IMG/VR virus record: IMGVR_UViG_3300043470_000880
Span: 1-34,585 of that record
Origin: a virus
DNA length: 34,585 nucleotides
Direction: 5' to 3' (one strand)
Numbering within the stretch: the first letter of the stretch is position 1; each line of letters starts with the position of its first letter. A model generated the notes under the pieces. That model did no database searches and was not told the DNA's origin. It saw nothing but the letters and a program-made list of their open reading frames with translations. The position numbers and the translations under genes were made by a program. Shown here in pieces: positions 6,865-16,800 of this stretch.

Positions 6865-6868
6865 TAAT

Positions 6869-7174
6869 ATGAAAAAAATATTATTATTAGTAACACTTGC
6901 TATCGGAATGGTAGCGTGTTCAACAGATGAAGTACCAACGCCAACAACACAACTTGTATATTGTAATTGTTATAAGGTTTTAGAATATAACGATTACACG
7001 TATAATTGGAATACAGGACAAGGTAGCTCAACTGGTTGGTATTTTGTTTTAAATGTAGTAAATTCTACTTCAACAGATTGCACAACTAATGGTGTAATTT
7101 TACCTTTGCAAACTTATACTAATACAAATAATACACTTACAAGGTATAGCAGACATAGAACTGTTTGTAATTAA
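6869..7174 (+). CDS. Small lipoprotein with a type II signal peptide
   Basis: The 101-residue product has a classic lipoprotein signal: basic MKK, a hydrophobic core LLLVTLAIG and the lipobox MVAC, with Cys17 as the lipidated residue followed by STDE. The mature part contains four further cysteines (CNC, DC and the C-terminal VCN) and many Thr/Asn/Tyr residues, suggesting a small disulphide-bonded, surface-exposed fold. It has its own promoter and terminator, so it is a single-gene transcription unit between the early and packaging genes. A role in superinfection exclusion or lysogenic conversion is plausible, but inferred only from its lipoprotein nature. Confidence 0.75.
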   Translation: MKKILLLVTLAIGMVACSTDEVPTPTTQLVYCNCYKVLEYNDYTYNWNTGQGSSTGWYFVLNVVNSTSTDCTTNGVILPLQTYTNTNNTLTRYSRHRTVCN

Positions 7175-7178
7175 ATTT

Positions 7179-7208
7179 AAACCGATATGTAATGTATCGG
7201 TTTTTTTT
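7179..7208 (+). terminator. Intrinsic terminator after the lipoprotein gene
   Basis: A perfect 9-bp stem, AAACCGATA (7179-7187) with TATCGGTTT (7195-7203), has a 7-base loop and runs straight into an eight-T tract. It isolates the lipoprotein gene from the late operon. Confidence 0.88.
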
Positions 7209-7209
7209 G

Positions 7210-7218
7210 TATATTTGC
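7210..7218 (+). promoter_or_regulatory. Late-operon promoter -7 box upstream of the terminase genes
   Basis: TATATTTG (7210-7217) follows directly on the terminator T run. No strong -33 TTTG is present at the usual spacing, which fits a promoter needing an activator. Transcription should start near 7221. Confidence 0.6.
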
Positions 7219-7236
7219 GTATTGAATAATCAATAC
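7219..7236. promoter_or_regulatory. Inverted repeat over the late transcription start, possible operator
   Basis: GTATTGA (7219-7225) and TCAATAC (7230-7236) form a perfect 7-bp inverted repeat with a 4-base spacer, placed directly over the predicted start site. TTCAATA just before the ATG repeats part of one arm. The position suits an operator better than an RNA hairpin, because transcription would start within the left arm. Confidence 0.4.
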
Positions 7237-7246
7237 TTTTTTCAAT

Positions 7247-7555
7247 ATGGAAAAAACAAAAGGAGGAGCGCGCGATGGCGCTGGAAGAAAACCAAAAGTA
7301 GACGAAGAAAAAGTAAACAATTTATTTTCTATTGCTTTAAAGGAATTATACGATAAAGAAACAGATGACGAAGCAAAGATACATTTTATTAAAAAAGTAT
7401 TGTTAGAAAGCCAAAGAGGTCAGTTATTTGTAGCAGAACACGTATTTGGAAAAGCACCTCAAGAAATTAAACAAACTAATTTTAATATCGAGGCTAAGGA
7501 TTTAGACGATGCAGAAATAAAAAGAATAAAAGAGGCTTTAGATAATGCTTACTAA
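7247..7555 (+). CDS. Terminase small subunit-like DNA-packaging protein
   Basis: The 102-residue protein begins with GGARDGAGRKPK (about residues 6-17), a phrase typical of small terminase subunits and related phage DNA-recognition proteins, followed by two helical segments. It would recognise phage DNA and recruit the large subunit. It is the first gene of the late operon and overlaps the large subunit gene by 11 bases, the standard arrangement. The call rests on the motif and on position. Confidence 0.75.
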   Translation: MEKTKGGARDGAGRKPKVDEEKVNNLFSIALKELYDKETDDEAKIHFIKKVLLESQRGQLFVAEHVFGKAPQEIKQTNFNIEAKDLDDAEIKRIKEALDNAY

Positions 7556-8933
7556 TGAAGAAAAGGTTTTAAAAGTAATGTGTGAAAGTGATTTATTATT
7601 TTTCACTAGATACATATATAAAGAAAATACAAGGCGCAATTTTAACACTGCGCCTCATTTTGTAGAAATAGCTAACACACTTCAAGAAGTTGCAAAAGGC
7701 AATATAAAAAGGCTTATTATTAACATTCCGCCACGTTATGGAAAAACAGAGCTAGCCGTTAAATGTTTTATTGCTTGGTCACTTGCAAAAAATCCCTCTT
7801 CTAAATTTATACACTTATCATATTCCGATAGTTTAGCACTAGATAATTCAAGTCAAACAAAAGAATATATTGAAAGTGATTCGTTTCAAAAGCTATGGCA
7901 AATGAAACTTAAAAAAGATGCACAATCAAAATCAAAATGGTTTAATGATTGGAGCGGTGGTGTTTATGCTACTGCTTCAGGTGGTGCGATTACTGGTTTT
8001 GGTGCGGGTGTTACGGATTCAAAAGAATTTAGCGGAGCTATTATTATTGATGACCCTTTAAAACCTGACGATGCATTTAGCGAAGTAAAAAGAAAAGCGG
8101 TTAATGAAAGATTTAACAACACAATTCGTTCACGTGTAAACGATAGAGATACTCCAATTATTGTAATTATGCAAAGATTACACGAAGACGATATGTCTGG
8201 GTTTCTTTTAAATGGAGGTAGTGGGGAAGAGTGGACCCATTTATGTTTACCAGCTTTAAATGAAAACAACGAGCCATTATGGAAAGAAAAACATACCTTT
8301 GAAGAATTAGAACAAATTAGGCAAGGAAGCCGATATACTTTTGCTGGTCAATATATGCAAACTCCTTCGCCTGATGAGGGCGGTGAATGGAAAAAGAATT
8401 GGTTTCAAATTATACCAAGACAATTAATTCCGCCTATAAAATGGAATATGTATATTGATGGTGCGTATACAAAAGATAACGCAAACGACCCTACAGGAAT
8501 ACAAATTGCTGGAAAATATAATAACGATTATATTATACTAACTTCTATTGATAAATATTTAGAAATGCCTGAACTATTAAAATTCATTCCTGAATTTATA
8601 AAAGCTGTAGGCGTTCAAATAAGCATGATTTATGTAGAACCAAAAGCAAGCGGTAAAAGTATTGCACAATTAATAAAACAACAAACAAGATTAAATATTG
8701 CAGAAATTAAAAGCGACTTTGTGCAAATGTCAAAAATTGAAAGGGCAAGGTCTGTAAGCCCATTTATTGAAAGCGGAAGAGTAAAATTAATAGAGGGTAG
8801 TTGGAATGAACATTATCTACAACAAATTGCAGTTTTTCCAAATGGTAAACACGATGAGCATATTGATTTAACATCTTATGGAATTGAAAAAGAATTAATG
8901 CAAAAGAGCAATAATATTAATATTAGAGTATGA
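7545..8933 (+). CDS. terL: Terminase large subunit (ATPase and nuclease)
   Basis: The 462-residue motor protein packages DNA into the prohead. The ATPase domain shows the Walker A variant PPRYGKTE (62-69), the adenine-region phrase HLSYSDSLA (90-98) and Walker B AIIIDDP (165-171). The C-terminal nuclease domain shows MYIDGAYT with Asp305, YVEPKASG with Glu365, and HDEHIDLTSY with acidic residues at 437-441, consistent with the RNase H-fold metal site. Length and order are normal for the family. It shares four bases (ATGA) with the next gene. Confidence 0.95.
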   Translation: MLTNEEKVLKVMCESDLLFFTRYIYKENTRRNFNTAPHFVEIANTLQEVAKGNIKRLIINIPPRYGKTELAVKCFIAWSLAKNPSSKFIHLSYSDSLALDNSSQTKEYIESDSFQKLWQMKLKKDAQSKSKWFNDWSGGVYATASGGAITGFGAGVTDSKEFSGAIIIDDPLKPDDAFSEVKRKAVNERFNNTIRSRVNDRDTPIIVIMQRLHEDDMSGFLLNGGSGEEWTHLCLPALNENNEPLWKEKHTFEELEQIRQGSRYTFAGQYMQTPSPDEGGEWKKNWFQIIPRQLIPPIKWNMYIDGAYTKDNANDPTGIQIAGKYNNDYIILTSIDKYLEMPELLKFIPEFIKAVGVQISMIYVEPKASGKSIAQLIKQQTRLNIAEIKSDFVQMSKIERARSVSPFIESGRVKLIEGSWNEHYLQQIAVFPNGKHDEHIDLTSYGIEKELMQKSNNINIRV

Positions 8934-9469
8934 AACAAATAACAGTAAGACAATACACAGAATTGTTACCGAAAAAACAATTACCTTACATTACATTGTT
9001 CACTTCGCTGAAAGAAAAAGCATTGCTTAAAATCAAAATAAATGAACTTTCTTATAATGAAGTTAGAAGCATATTTAAAAAATTGTCAACTTCTGCAGAA
9101 ATTGAAGACGTAAAAGATATATTTGTCATTGCTTTAAAAATAGATGAATTAGAATTTTATGAGCTACCTTTACAAAACTTTTTCCAAATAAAAAAATATA
9201 TATCAAATTATTTTGTAAATTTGCAAAAGAAGGAAGTTCAATTATTGCAATCTGTAAATGAAGATACAGGAGTTTGGGATATGGCTGGAGGAGAAAGGTT
9301 AAACGAATTTGCAGATATATTACCACTTTCACAATTAGCTAAAATATACGGAGGTTATCCGTTTGATTATGGAACTAAAAAATATGTAGAAATAATATAT
9401 TTGCTTAGAATGAATAACATTCAAGGACAAGTTGAAAATGAATATCAAAAATTAAAAAGTAAAAAGTAA
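8930..9469 (+). CDS. Hypothetical virion-assembly protein after terL
   Basis: This 179-residue protein has a helical, hydrophobic first half and a C-terminal part with MAGGERLNEFADILPLSQL and a tyrosine-rich end. In place and size it could be a tail-assembly or connector protein. I do not recognise a family. It overlaps both neighbours (ATGA and TAATG), so translation is coupled. Confidence 0.55.
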   Translation: MKQITVRQYTELLPKKQLPYITLFTSLKEKALLKIKINELSYNEVRSIFKKLSTSAEIEDVKDIFVIALKIDELEFYELPLQNFFQIKKYISNYFVNLQKKEVQLLQSVNEDTGVWDMAGGERLNEFADILPLSQLAKIYGGYPFDYGTKKYVEIIYLLRMNNIQGQVENEYQKLKSKK

Positions 9470-9642
9470 TGAAAAGTAGAATTATACTTAATAAATTTAT
9501 TAAAGAAATTGATCATAATGCTTTAGCTGAACAAGGTAAAACAATTGATGACGTTTCTTTATGCGTTACCGAAAAGATTTACAACGGTATGAAACCATTT
9601 TTAAAAGATGGTAAGTACAAAGGGTTTAAATTATATTGTTAA
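9469..9642 (+). CDS. Small hypothetical late protein
   Basis: An open frame of 57 codons starts in the TAATG overlap with the preceding gene and ends in a TAATGG overlap with the next. It starts MKSRIILNKF and ends KYKGFKLYC. It exactly fills the gap between two genes with coupled junctions on both sides, which is the main reason to believe it. No function is recognised. Confidence 0.6.
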   Translation: MKSRIILNKFIKEIDHNALAEQGKTIDDVSLCVTEKIYNGMKPFLKDGKYKGFKLYC

Positions 9643-10076
9643 TGGCGGATTTAGTTAGAATATTAGAAACAGTTTCAAAGGCTAATGGCATTGAGTTTAA
9701 GTATGGTAATAAATCACACTTAAATTTAATCGATGCAAATTCCGACCTTTGCCCTGATAAAATACATTTGCTTTTATTTCCATTAAGGCGTGGTAATGTA
9801 GTGGATAGTGCAAGGGTTTATAATGGTAATTTCTTCTATGTAATGCCAGATGATTTTGCACAAGAATATCATAACGAAACAGAACAGGAACAATGTGAGG
9901 CTAAATATACGCACCGAATAGAACCATTAATAAAATCATTAGACTTATTAGAGCAAAAGTTAAAATGGTGCAACGAAATTGATATAGTTAGTTTTGAAAG
10001 CGTTGATGCTATTGATGTACTCGATGCCAATATGTCGGGATTATGGGTAACATTCCAATTTAGAGTATATGAGTAG
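9642..10076 (+). CDS. Hypothetical head-tail or tail-completion protein
   Basis: The 144-residue protein begins at ATG 9642 (MADLVRILETV), overlapping the preceding stop. An upstream in-frame non-ATG start is not needed. It has an alpha/beta character with LHLLLFPLRR-like hydrophobic strands and a C-terminal strand LWVTFQFRVYE. Its place before a gp10-like protein suggests a head-closure or tail-terminator role, as in siphophage gene order. This is inference. Confidence 0.55.
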   Translation: MADLVRILETVSKANGIEFKYGNKSHLNLIDANSDLCPDKIHLLLFPLRRGNVVDSARVYNGNFFYVMPDDFAQEYHNETEQEQCEAKYTHRIEPLIKSLDLLEQKLKWCNEIDIVSFESVDAIDVLDANMSGLWVTFQFRVYE

Positions 10077-10533
10077 CAAAATACTTTCAAAGGAATTTGA
10101 ATTATTAAAAGACGATTTAATAAAAGCCTACGACGCAAAGGGAATGCGTGCAAGTGGTAAGTTTGCCGATAGCTTAGAAGTTAGGGTAAACGGATTAACA
10201 GCGCAGCTATGGGGAGAAAGTTATGCACAAAAATTAGAAACAGGGCGAAGACCAGGGGCGTTCCAACCAATTAGTGCAATAGAGCAATGGATTAAAGACA
10301 AAGGCATAGCAAACAGAATACAGGGCGAAATATCAATAAGTAGCTTGGCATTTTTAATAGCACGTAAGATAGAACAAAGAGGTTGGAAACGAGAAGAGTA
10401 TGGAGGCGTGGAATTAATTAGCGAAGTAGTTACAGACGTACGCATTCAAAAGATTATAGATGAGGTAGGGGTTGAGCAGGCAATGATATACAGTACTGAA
10501 ATTATAAATTTAACAAAAGAATTAGCAATATAA
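10069..10533 (+). CDS. HK97 gp10-like tail completion protein
   Basis: The 154-residue protein carries YAQKLETGRRPGAFQPISA (about residues 52-70), then an amphipathic helix with IEQWIKDKGI and a later IARKIEQRGW. This resembles the tail-completion/neck family (HK97 gp10, lambda Z-like), where a Y-x-x-x-x-E-x-G-R motif precedes a basic helix. Such proteins join the tail tube to the head. It overlaps the preceding gene by 8 bases and shares one base with the next. Confidence 0.65.
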   Translation: MSSKILSKEFELLKDDLIKAYDAKGMRASGKFADSLEVRVNGLTAQLWGESYAQKLETGRRPGAFQPISAIEQWIKDKGIANRIQGEISISSLAFLIARKIEQRGWKREEYGGVELISEVVTDVRIQKIIDEVGVEQAMIYSTEIINLTKELAI

Positions 10534-11627
10534 TGGCGATAATATTTGACAAACAATTAGACAATGAAACTTTATTATTGAGTTACAATAATAACACAAT
10601 AACATTTTATAGCGATACAAACGTTACAAATACAAAAGCGACCGTTTTATTTGCTGGTTTAATTTTTACGCTTTTTCCTGACCCACTTGGTAAGTATCAT
10701 TTTAATTTTAAACATAGCGTTTCTACATTATTAAACCAAAATAATTTTTCAGACTTTGTAGATTTAAATACTACTTTTTTAATTGATTATACAGGCGATA
10801 TTTTTAGAAATATTGAAATTGATTTTACAATAGGGTTTATAAACAACACTACCGAAAGCACATCATACAATTATAACTTTTTAAGTGCATTTGTAAACGT
10901 ACAGAATTACAAAAAATTATATTCAAATTATCCATTTGATATTGAGATTCAAATGTTTTTAAAACCAATTACGTATTTAAAATATTGGGTAGGTTATCCT
11001 TTTGATTTTACTTTTTATAATGGATTGAGAAATGATATTGATATAACAGTAAATGGAACTTTAGAAACTTATACAAATGACAAGGCTATAAATAGAATAG
11101 TTGTAAATAATGGTAATGGAAGTTTAGGGATTGTTGATGATTTTGCAATTTCTAATGGTTACAATAGAATTACTGTAAATGATAATAGTATTGACTTTGA
11201 GCAAATAACAAATAGTTGTGAGGGGCATTATTTAAAATGGTTAAATTCATTCGGTGGTTGGAATTACTGGCTATTTAACAAAGGCAACAATACGCTTACA
11301 ACAAAAGATACAGGAATTATAAATAACGATTATGAAGACGTTGTAGATAGCATATCGCCTTATGTGGCTATTGGTAAAACTTCTGAAAATAATATAACAA
11401 TAGTACAGGAAAATATAACGCCTGAAGAATTTTCAATTTTAAGGGATTTATTAGACAGTCCTAAAGTTTATTTATACACAGGAACTTATAACGAAATTTC
11501 CGTTGCTAATGATTGGTTAGAAGTTACAATAAAAAGCGGAGCTTTTAGAACTTCAAATGCACGTGAGAAAATGACTTCTTTAAACTTGAATATTGATTTA
11601 CCAATGAATACTACTAAAACACTATGA
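10533..11627 (+). CDS. Probable tail/baseplate structural protein
   Basis: The 364-residue protein is beta-rich, with many Asn/Thr/Tyr residues and alternating hydrophobic strands. It lacks signal or membrane segments. It lies between tail-completion and baseplate-like genes and overlaps the next gene by 4 bases (ATGA). A distal-tail or minor-tail role is inferred from context. No family motif is recognised. Confidence 0.6.
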   Translation: MAIIFDKQLDNETLLLSYNNNTITFYSDTNVTNTKATVLFAGLIFTLFPDPLGKYHFNFKHSVSTLLNQNNFSDFVDLNTTFLIDYTGDIFRNIEIDFTIGFINNTTESTSYNYNFLSAFVNVQNYKKLYSNYPFDIEIQMFLKPITYLKYWVGYPFDFTFYNGLRNDIDITVNGTLETYTNDKAINRIVVNNGNGSLGIVDDFAISNGYNRITVNDNSIDFEQITNSCEGHYLKWLNSFGGWNYWLFNKGNNTLTTKDTGIINNDYEDVVDSISPYVAIGKTSENNITIVQENITPEEFSILRDLLDSPKVYLYTGTYNEISVANDWLEVTIKSGAFRTSNAREKMTSLNLNIDLPMNTTKTL

Positions 11628-13807
11628 GGCTAATTATAAACGGATTTGATATTGAATTAGAACCAGACGAAAAGATAGCGAGAACTTTACAAGTTAACGA
11701 TATTTTAAGTTTGAATAATAGACAGGCAAATTATACAAATAGCTTTTCTATTCGTAGAACTGACAAAAATAAAGAAGCGTTTGAAATGTTGGGCGTTGTT
11801 GGTATTACAAGTTATTTGCCTTATCAAAAAAATGAGGTTTATCTTTATACAGATGACGGCGAATGCATTATTTATAAAGGGTGGGCGGTTATTCAAAGTA
11901 CAGACAAAGATTATAAGATTAATATTTACGATGGTAATATTGATTTGTACAAGGCAATAGAAAATAAAAGTTTAGGGGATTTAGACTTGTCAGAAATTGA
12001 CCACAATAAAACGCTTACAACTGTTGTAAATTCTTTTACTGCTAATTTAAATTACAAATACATAGTAGCCGATTATAACGGTAAAATGGTTTATAATACC
12101 AATAGAATTAATATTGATTATTTAGTTCCTAGTGCAAAGGTTAGTTATTTATGGAATAAGATATTTGAAACTTATGGATTTACTTACGAGGGTAGCGTTT
12201 TTAATACGGTAAATTTTACAAACCTTTGGTTGTCATATCCAAAATTTGTAGCTCCAGTAGACGTGCCTATCGAATTATTTAACGGTAAAACAGTTCAAGT
12301 TGTTGGCACATCATTTGAACAACCTTTGGCATTTACACAATCAATTGTTACTGATACTATTTTAGATTTTGATAAAAAGGAATTTATAATACCAACAACA
12401 GGTACTTATCAGTTAGAAATAAATAAGTTAGGAAACGGAAGTATTAATTATTTTACCGATAGTGTTGATGGCGAAATATTAGTATTTTCAGCAAACACAC
12501 CAAGAATTTACAGAAATGGAGTTCAAATTATAAGTCCATCTCAAAATGCAACAGATATAAATCTAATTGCAAACGATGTTATTACTGTTTTGTACGATTT
12601 TCCTCCTAATATTCTAGGGTTACAAGTTTCTTATGGAGGCACTTTTGAAGACCAACTAATTATAAAAGAGTATCAGGGTCAAATCGTATCTTTTACAAAC
12701 GAATTAAAGGATTTTAATATTAAGGATTTTATTACTGAAATATTAAATCGTTTCGCATTAACACCATTCAAAGACAAATATACAAATCATTATAAATTTT
12801 TAACATTACAGGAATTGTTACAAGATAATTCAGTTGTGGATTGGAGCCGTGAACAAAATAAATTTGTAGAGAAAATATCAGAAAGATATATTTATGGTAG
12901 CTATGCACAAGAAAATAATTTTGCTTACAAATACAATGACAACGAAAGCGACTATTACAATAGCGAAATTTTAATAAATAATGTAAACCTTGCAGATGCT
13001 AAAACCGTTGTTAATTCTCGAGTATATGCGCCTGAAAAAGACCCTACATTTTTAATACACGATTTACAAACTAATGTTTATAAAATGTGGAATAAAGAAG
13101 TCAAAGATAATGGCGATGTAGAATACAAAGGATTGCAAAAAAGATATTATCTAATGCGTGAAAATACTCACACATTTACAGATAGTACTCAAATAGGAAG
13201 TCAAAGTGCTGGTTTGCACCAAGCAATTACAACTATTCCAGTTGAAAGTTTCTATAATTTACGAATGGAAGATATTGTAAGAAATTATTATAAAAATATA
13301 GGCTCGATTTTAAATCTATCAAAAATGGTGGATGCTACTATTTACCTAAATGAAACCGATATAGCTAATATTGATTTTAGCAAATTATATTGGATTGAAC
13401 AATTAAGCAGCTATTTTATTTTAAACAAAATAAGTAACTTTACAAAAAAAGGAATTACAAAAGTAGAACTTATAAAAGTAGATTATACAGGTAGCTCAAA
13501 TGCTTTTCCAAAAACATTAATAGAAGAGAATATAATATTAGTACCTCGCATTCATTTAGGATTGGGTCAAGTTGTAGGAGAATACCAAGCGAGAACACCA
13601 TTTACAATATATCAAGATACTATCTATAATGCTAATGAATATCAATTACCTACAACACCGATAGGAGCTACTTTAATTTCAAGGAATATGAATTCAATTA
13701 CAGTAGAATTTGCAACTACAGGAACTTATACAGTTTCCACAATTGTAGCGAGTACTAGCAAAGGGGTTTCAATAACATCAAATGAATTAACAATAACAAT
13801 AACATAA
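11624..13807 (+). CDS. Probable baseplate / tail-tip protein
   Basis: The 727-residue protein begins MRLIINGFDIELEPDEKIA, the compact N-terminal strand pattern of large tail proteins from Bacteroidota siphophages that include ARTLQVNDI and a NYTNSFSIRRT segment. The middle is beta-rich and alternates with helices. The last about 90 residues (from GEYQARTPF) look like an immunoglobulin-like domain (TVEFATTGTYTVST) that could face the host surface. It directly precedes the tape measure gene. Confidence 0.65.
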   Translation: MRLIINGFDIELEPDEKIARTLQVNDILSLNNRQANYTNSFSIRRTDKNKEAFEMLGVVGITSYLPYQKNEVYLYTDDGECIIYKGWAVIQSTDKDYKINIYDGNIDLYKAIENKSLGDLDLSEIDHNKTLTTVVNSFTANLNYKYIVADYNGKMVYNTNRINIDYLVPSAKVSYLWNKIFETYGFTYEGSVFNTVNFTNLWLSYPKFVAPVDVPIELFNGKTVQVVGTSFEQPLAFTQSIVTDTILDFDKKEFIIPTTGTYQLEINKLGNGSINYFTDSVDGEILVFSANTPRIYRNGVQIISPSQNATDINLIANDVITVLYDFPPNILGLQVSYGGTFEDQLIIKEYQGQIVSFTNELKDFNIKDFITEILNRFALTPFKDKYTNHYKFLTLQELLQDNSVVDWSREQNKFVEKISERYIYGSYAQENNFAYKYNDNESDYYNSEILINNVNLADAKTVVNSRVYAPEKDPTFLIHDLQTNVYKMWNKEVKDNGDVEYKGLQKRYYLMRENTHTFTDSTQIGSQSAGLHQAITTIPVESFYNLRMEDIVRNYYKNIGSILNLSKMVDATIYLNETDIANIDFSKLYWIEQLSSYFILNKISNFTKKGITKVELIKVDYTGSSNAFPKTLIEENIILVPRIHLGLGQVVGEYQARTPFTIYQDTIYNANEYQLPTTPIGATLISRNMNSITVEFATTGTYTVSTIVASTSKGVSITSNELTITIT

Positions 13808-16800
13808 TGGCACAAAAAATCGTAATAGCAGAGTTAGACATCGACATAAACGCACTTTTAAAATCTACTTCGGATTTAAAAAAAGAAATTGACGCGCTTA
13901 AAAATACACAAAAAGATTTAGCAGCAAGTGGCGATAAGTCAAGCGAAGCATTTGTACAAAATGAAGCGGTTTTAAAATCTTTAAATAGTGCCTATGCTTC
14001 AAACGTTAAAGTAATACAGGAAAGCGGACAAGCTACAAAAACGCAAGCCGACCAATCTGAACTTTTAGCGTTAGCATTAAGTCAAGAAGCAACGAGCATA
14101 GCCGAAGCAAGACAACAAAATCAATTGCTTAATAAATTACGCAATGAAACCAACACCACAACTGCTGAAGGTAGAAATCAATTAACAGCATTAAACGCTA
14201 AGCTAGACCAAAATAATAAGTACATAAAAGAAAATGCAGATGCTTATTTACAACAAAAAATAAACGTTGGAAATTATAAAGAAAGCATTAAAGAGGCATT
14301 TCAAGAAATGAATATTTTTAATGGTGGAATTGGTGGCTTTATACAGCGTAGTCAAGAAGCTGGAGGTGTTACAAATTTGCTATCTGATTCATTTGGCACG
14401 ATTAAAAATTCCATTATAGGAATGACAAAAGCCGCACTTACTTTTATTGCCACTCCAATAGGTGCAGCGCTTGCTGGATTAGTTGCTATTGGAGCGGGTG
14501 CTAAAGAAATATTTGATTTCAACAAAGGATTAGTTGAAATGAATAAAGAGTTAAAAGCACTCGGTGTAAACTCAAAAGAAATATCTTCCGTTAGAGATGA
14601 ATTAAAAGCAACTGCCGACACATTTGATAAAGATTTTAAAGACATAGCGAGCAAAGCGAATTCACTTTCGCAATCTTACGGAATATCAATGTCAGAAGCC
14701 AATAGGATAATAGCTGAAGGATTGGCAAATGGTGGCGCTCAAAATCAGGAGTTTTTAGATTCACTTGGAGAGTATGATGTTTTCTTTGCAAACGCTGGTT
14801 TTTCTGCTCAAGAATTTACAAATATTATAAACTCAGGTTTTGAATTAGGAATTTATGCAGATAAATTACCAGATGCTTTAAAAGAGGCAGACTTGGCATT
14901 AAAAGAAAATACAAAATCGACACGTGACGCTTTGGTAAATGCTTTTGGTGCTTCTTTTTCAGATGAAATTTTAACAAAAGTAAAGACAGGCGAACTGACA
15001 ACTAAACAAGCTATTGACGAGATAGCAAAAGCATCACAAAATGCAAACCTTTCACAACAGCAATATGCACAATTAACAGCCGATGTTTTTAAAGGTGCTG
15101 GTGAAGACGTAGGAGGTTCTCAAAAAATATTTGAGGCATTAGGAAAAGCAGCTACAAAAGAATTAAACTCTACTACTTCGGCATCTTTAAAATTAGTTGA
15201 AGCAAATGAGCGTTTAAATAAGGCACAATCTGCACTTTTTGAAGTAGAAGGTTTTGGCGATATTTGGACAAACATAAAGGCTTTATCTGTAGATGCGTTA
15301 TCTTCAATGTTAGAATATATTTCAGACGTTAAAAAAGACATACAGCCTCTTTTGGATATTATTGCTGTTCTTTTTGTTGGCGCATGGAATAATTTAAAAT
15401 TTGTTGTAACTAATGCTTTTGATATAGTTTCTGGTGTTATAAAATCTTTTGCAAGTTATTTTAATGGTGTTGTTCAATTTTGGAAAAAAGCATTAACAGG
15501 GGATTTATCAGGAGCTTTTAGATCGTTAGCAGATGGTGTTGGTAACGCTTTTAAACATATTGGTAATATTTTTGTTAATCTTTACAATAATGCTATTAAA
15601 TTAGTTAGCGGTTTAGTCGATGCAACTGCTCCAATTTTAAAAACATTAGGCATTGATGTAGATGCACTTCAAAAGAAAATAGAAGGGTTTAAGTCTAAAA
15701 CTTTTGAAATAAAAGGACAAACCACTACAAATACAACTTCTGCAACTACTACTACAACAAAACAATTTGGATCAGGTGGTGGTGGTGCTACAGCAGACGA
15801 AGCTAAAGTTCAGCAAAAAATTGAAGAACAAAAAGCAGCAGCAAAAGCAAAGGCAATTGAAGACGAAAAGAAAAAATTAGAAGAACTAGCAAAAGCAAAA
15901 ATAGATTTAGCAAAAGCCGAATTGGATTTATTTTTAGCTACTGAAAAATCAAAGCTAGATGGTGCTAAATTTTTAACAGATGAATTAATTGCAGAAGAAG
16001 AACGTAGATTAAAAGAAATTGAAAAAAGAAAACTTGAGCAATTAGCAATTGAAAAGAAAGTCGATGTTTCTAAATTAGAAAATAAAAAATTAAACAATGA
16101 GGCGTTAACTCAAGCTGAAATCGAATATGAAACTCAAAGAATAATTTTAGCTGGTGAAACAGAAAAAACAATACAAGCCAATAAGAAAAATTTAGAAGAC
16201 CAAATTAAAACACAAAAAGCGGAGCAGTTAGCAGCACAAAACGAAATAGATTTAGAAAACGCTCAAACTAAATTCGAAGAGGATATGATAAGAGCGCAAC
16301 AAGTTTACGATGCGGAGCTTGTTCAATTAAAGGCGAATTTAGAATCTAGAAAAATAACCGAAGACCAATACCGACAAAAAGCGCAACAAGCCGAAGATAA
16401 AAAAAGAGAAATGGAACGCTTGGCATCATTAAATGATACTAGCGCAAAACTTCAAGAAATGCAAAAGGTAGGTGCTGGTTTAGAAGGATTGTTTGGTAAA
16501 AACAAAGCCATATCATCTGCAACCGCTTTAATAAATGGTGGTTTAGCTGTAACTGAAATTTTAAAAACTCCTTCGGTATTACCAGAGCCAGCCGCATCTA
16601 TTTCAAGAGCTATTCAAATTGCTGGAACTATTGCTACAACCGCTCGAAGTGTGGCGCAAATTAATGGTGCAAGATTTGAAAAAGGAGGTATTCAAGAAAT
16701 TGGAGGCAAACGTCATAGCGCTGGAGGCACTAAATTTTGGGGCGAAGACGGTACAACTTTTGAAGCTGAAGCTGGCGAAGGAATTGGGATTTTAAACCGA

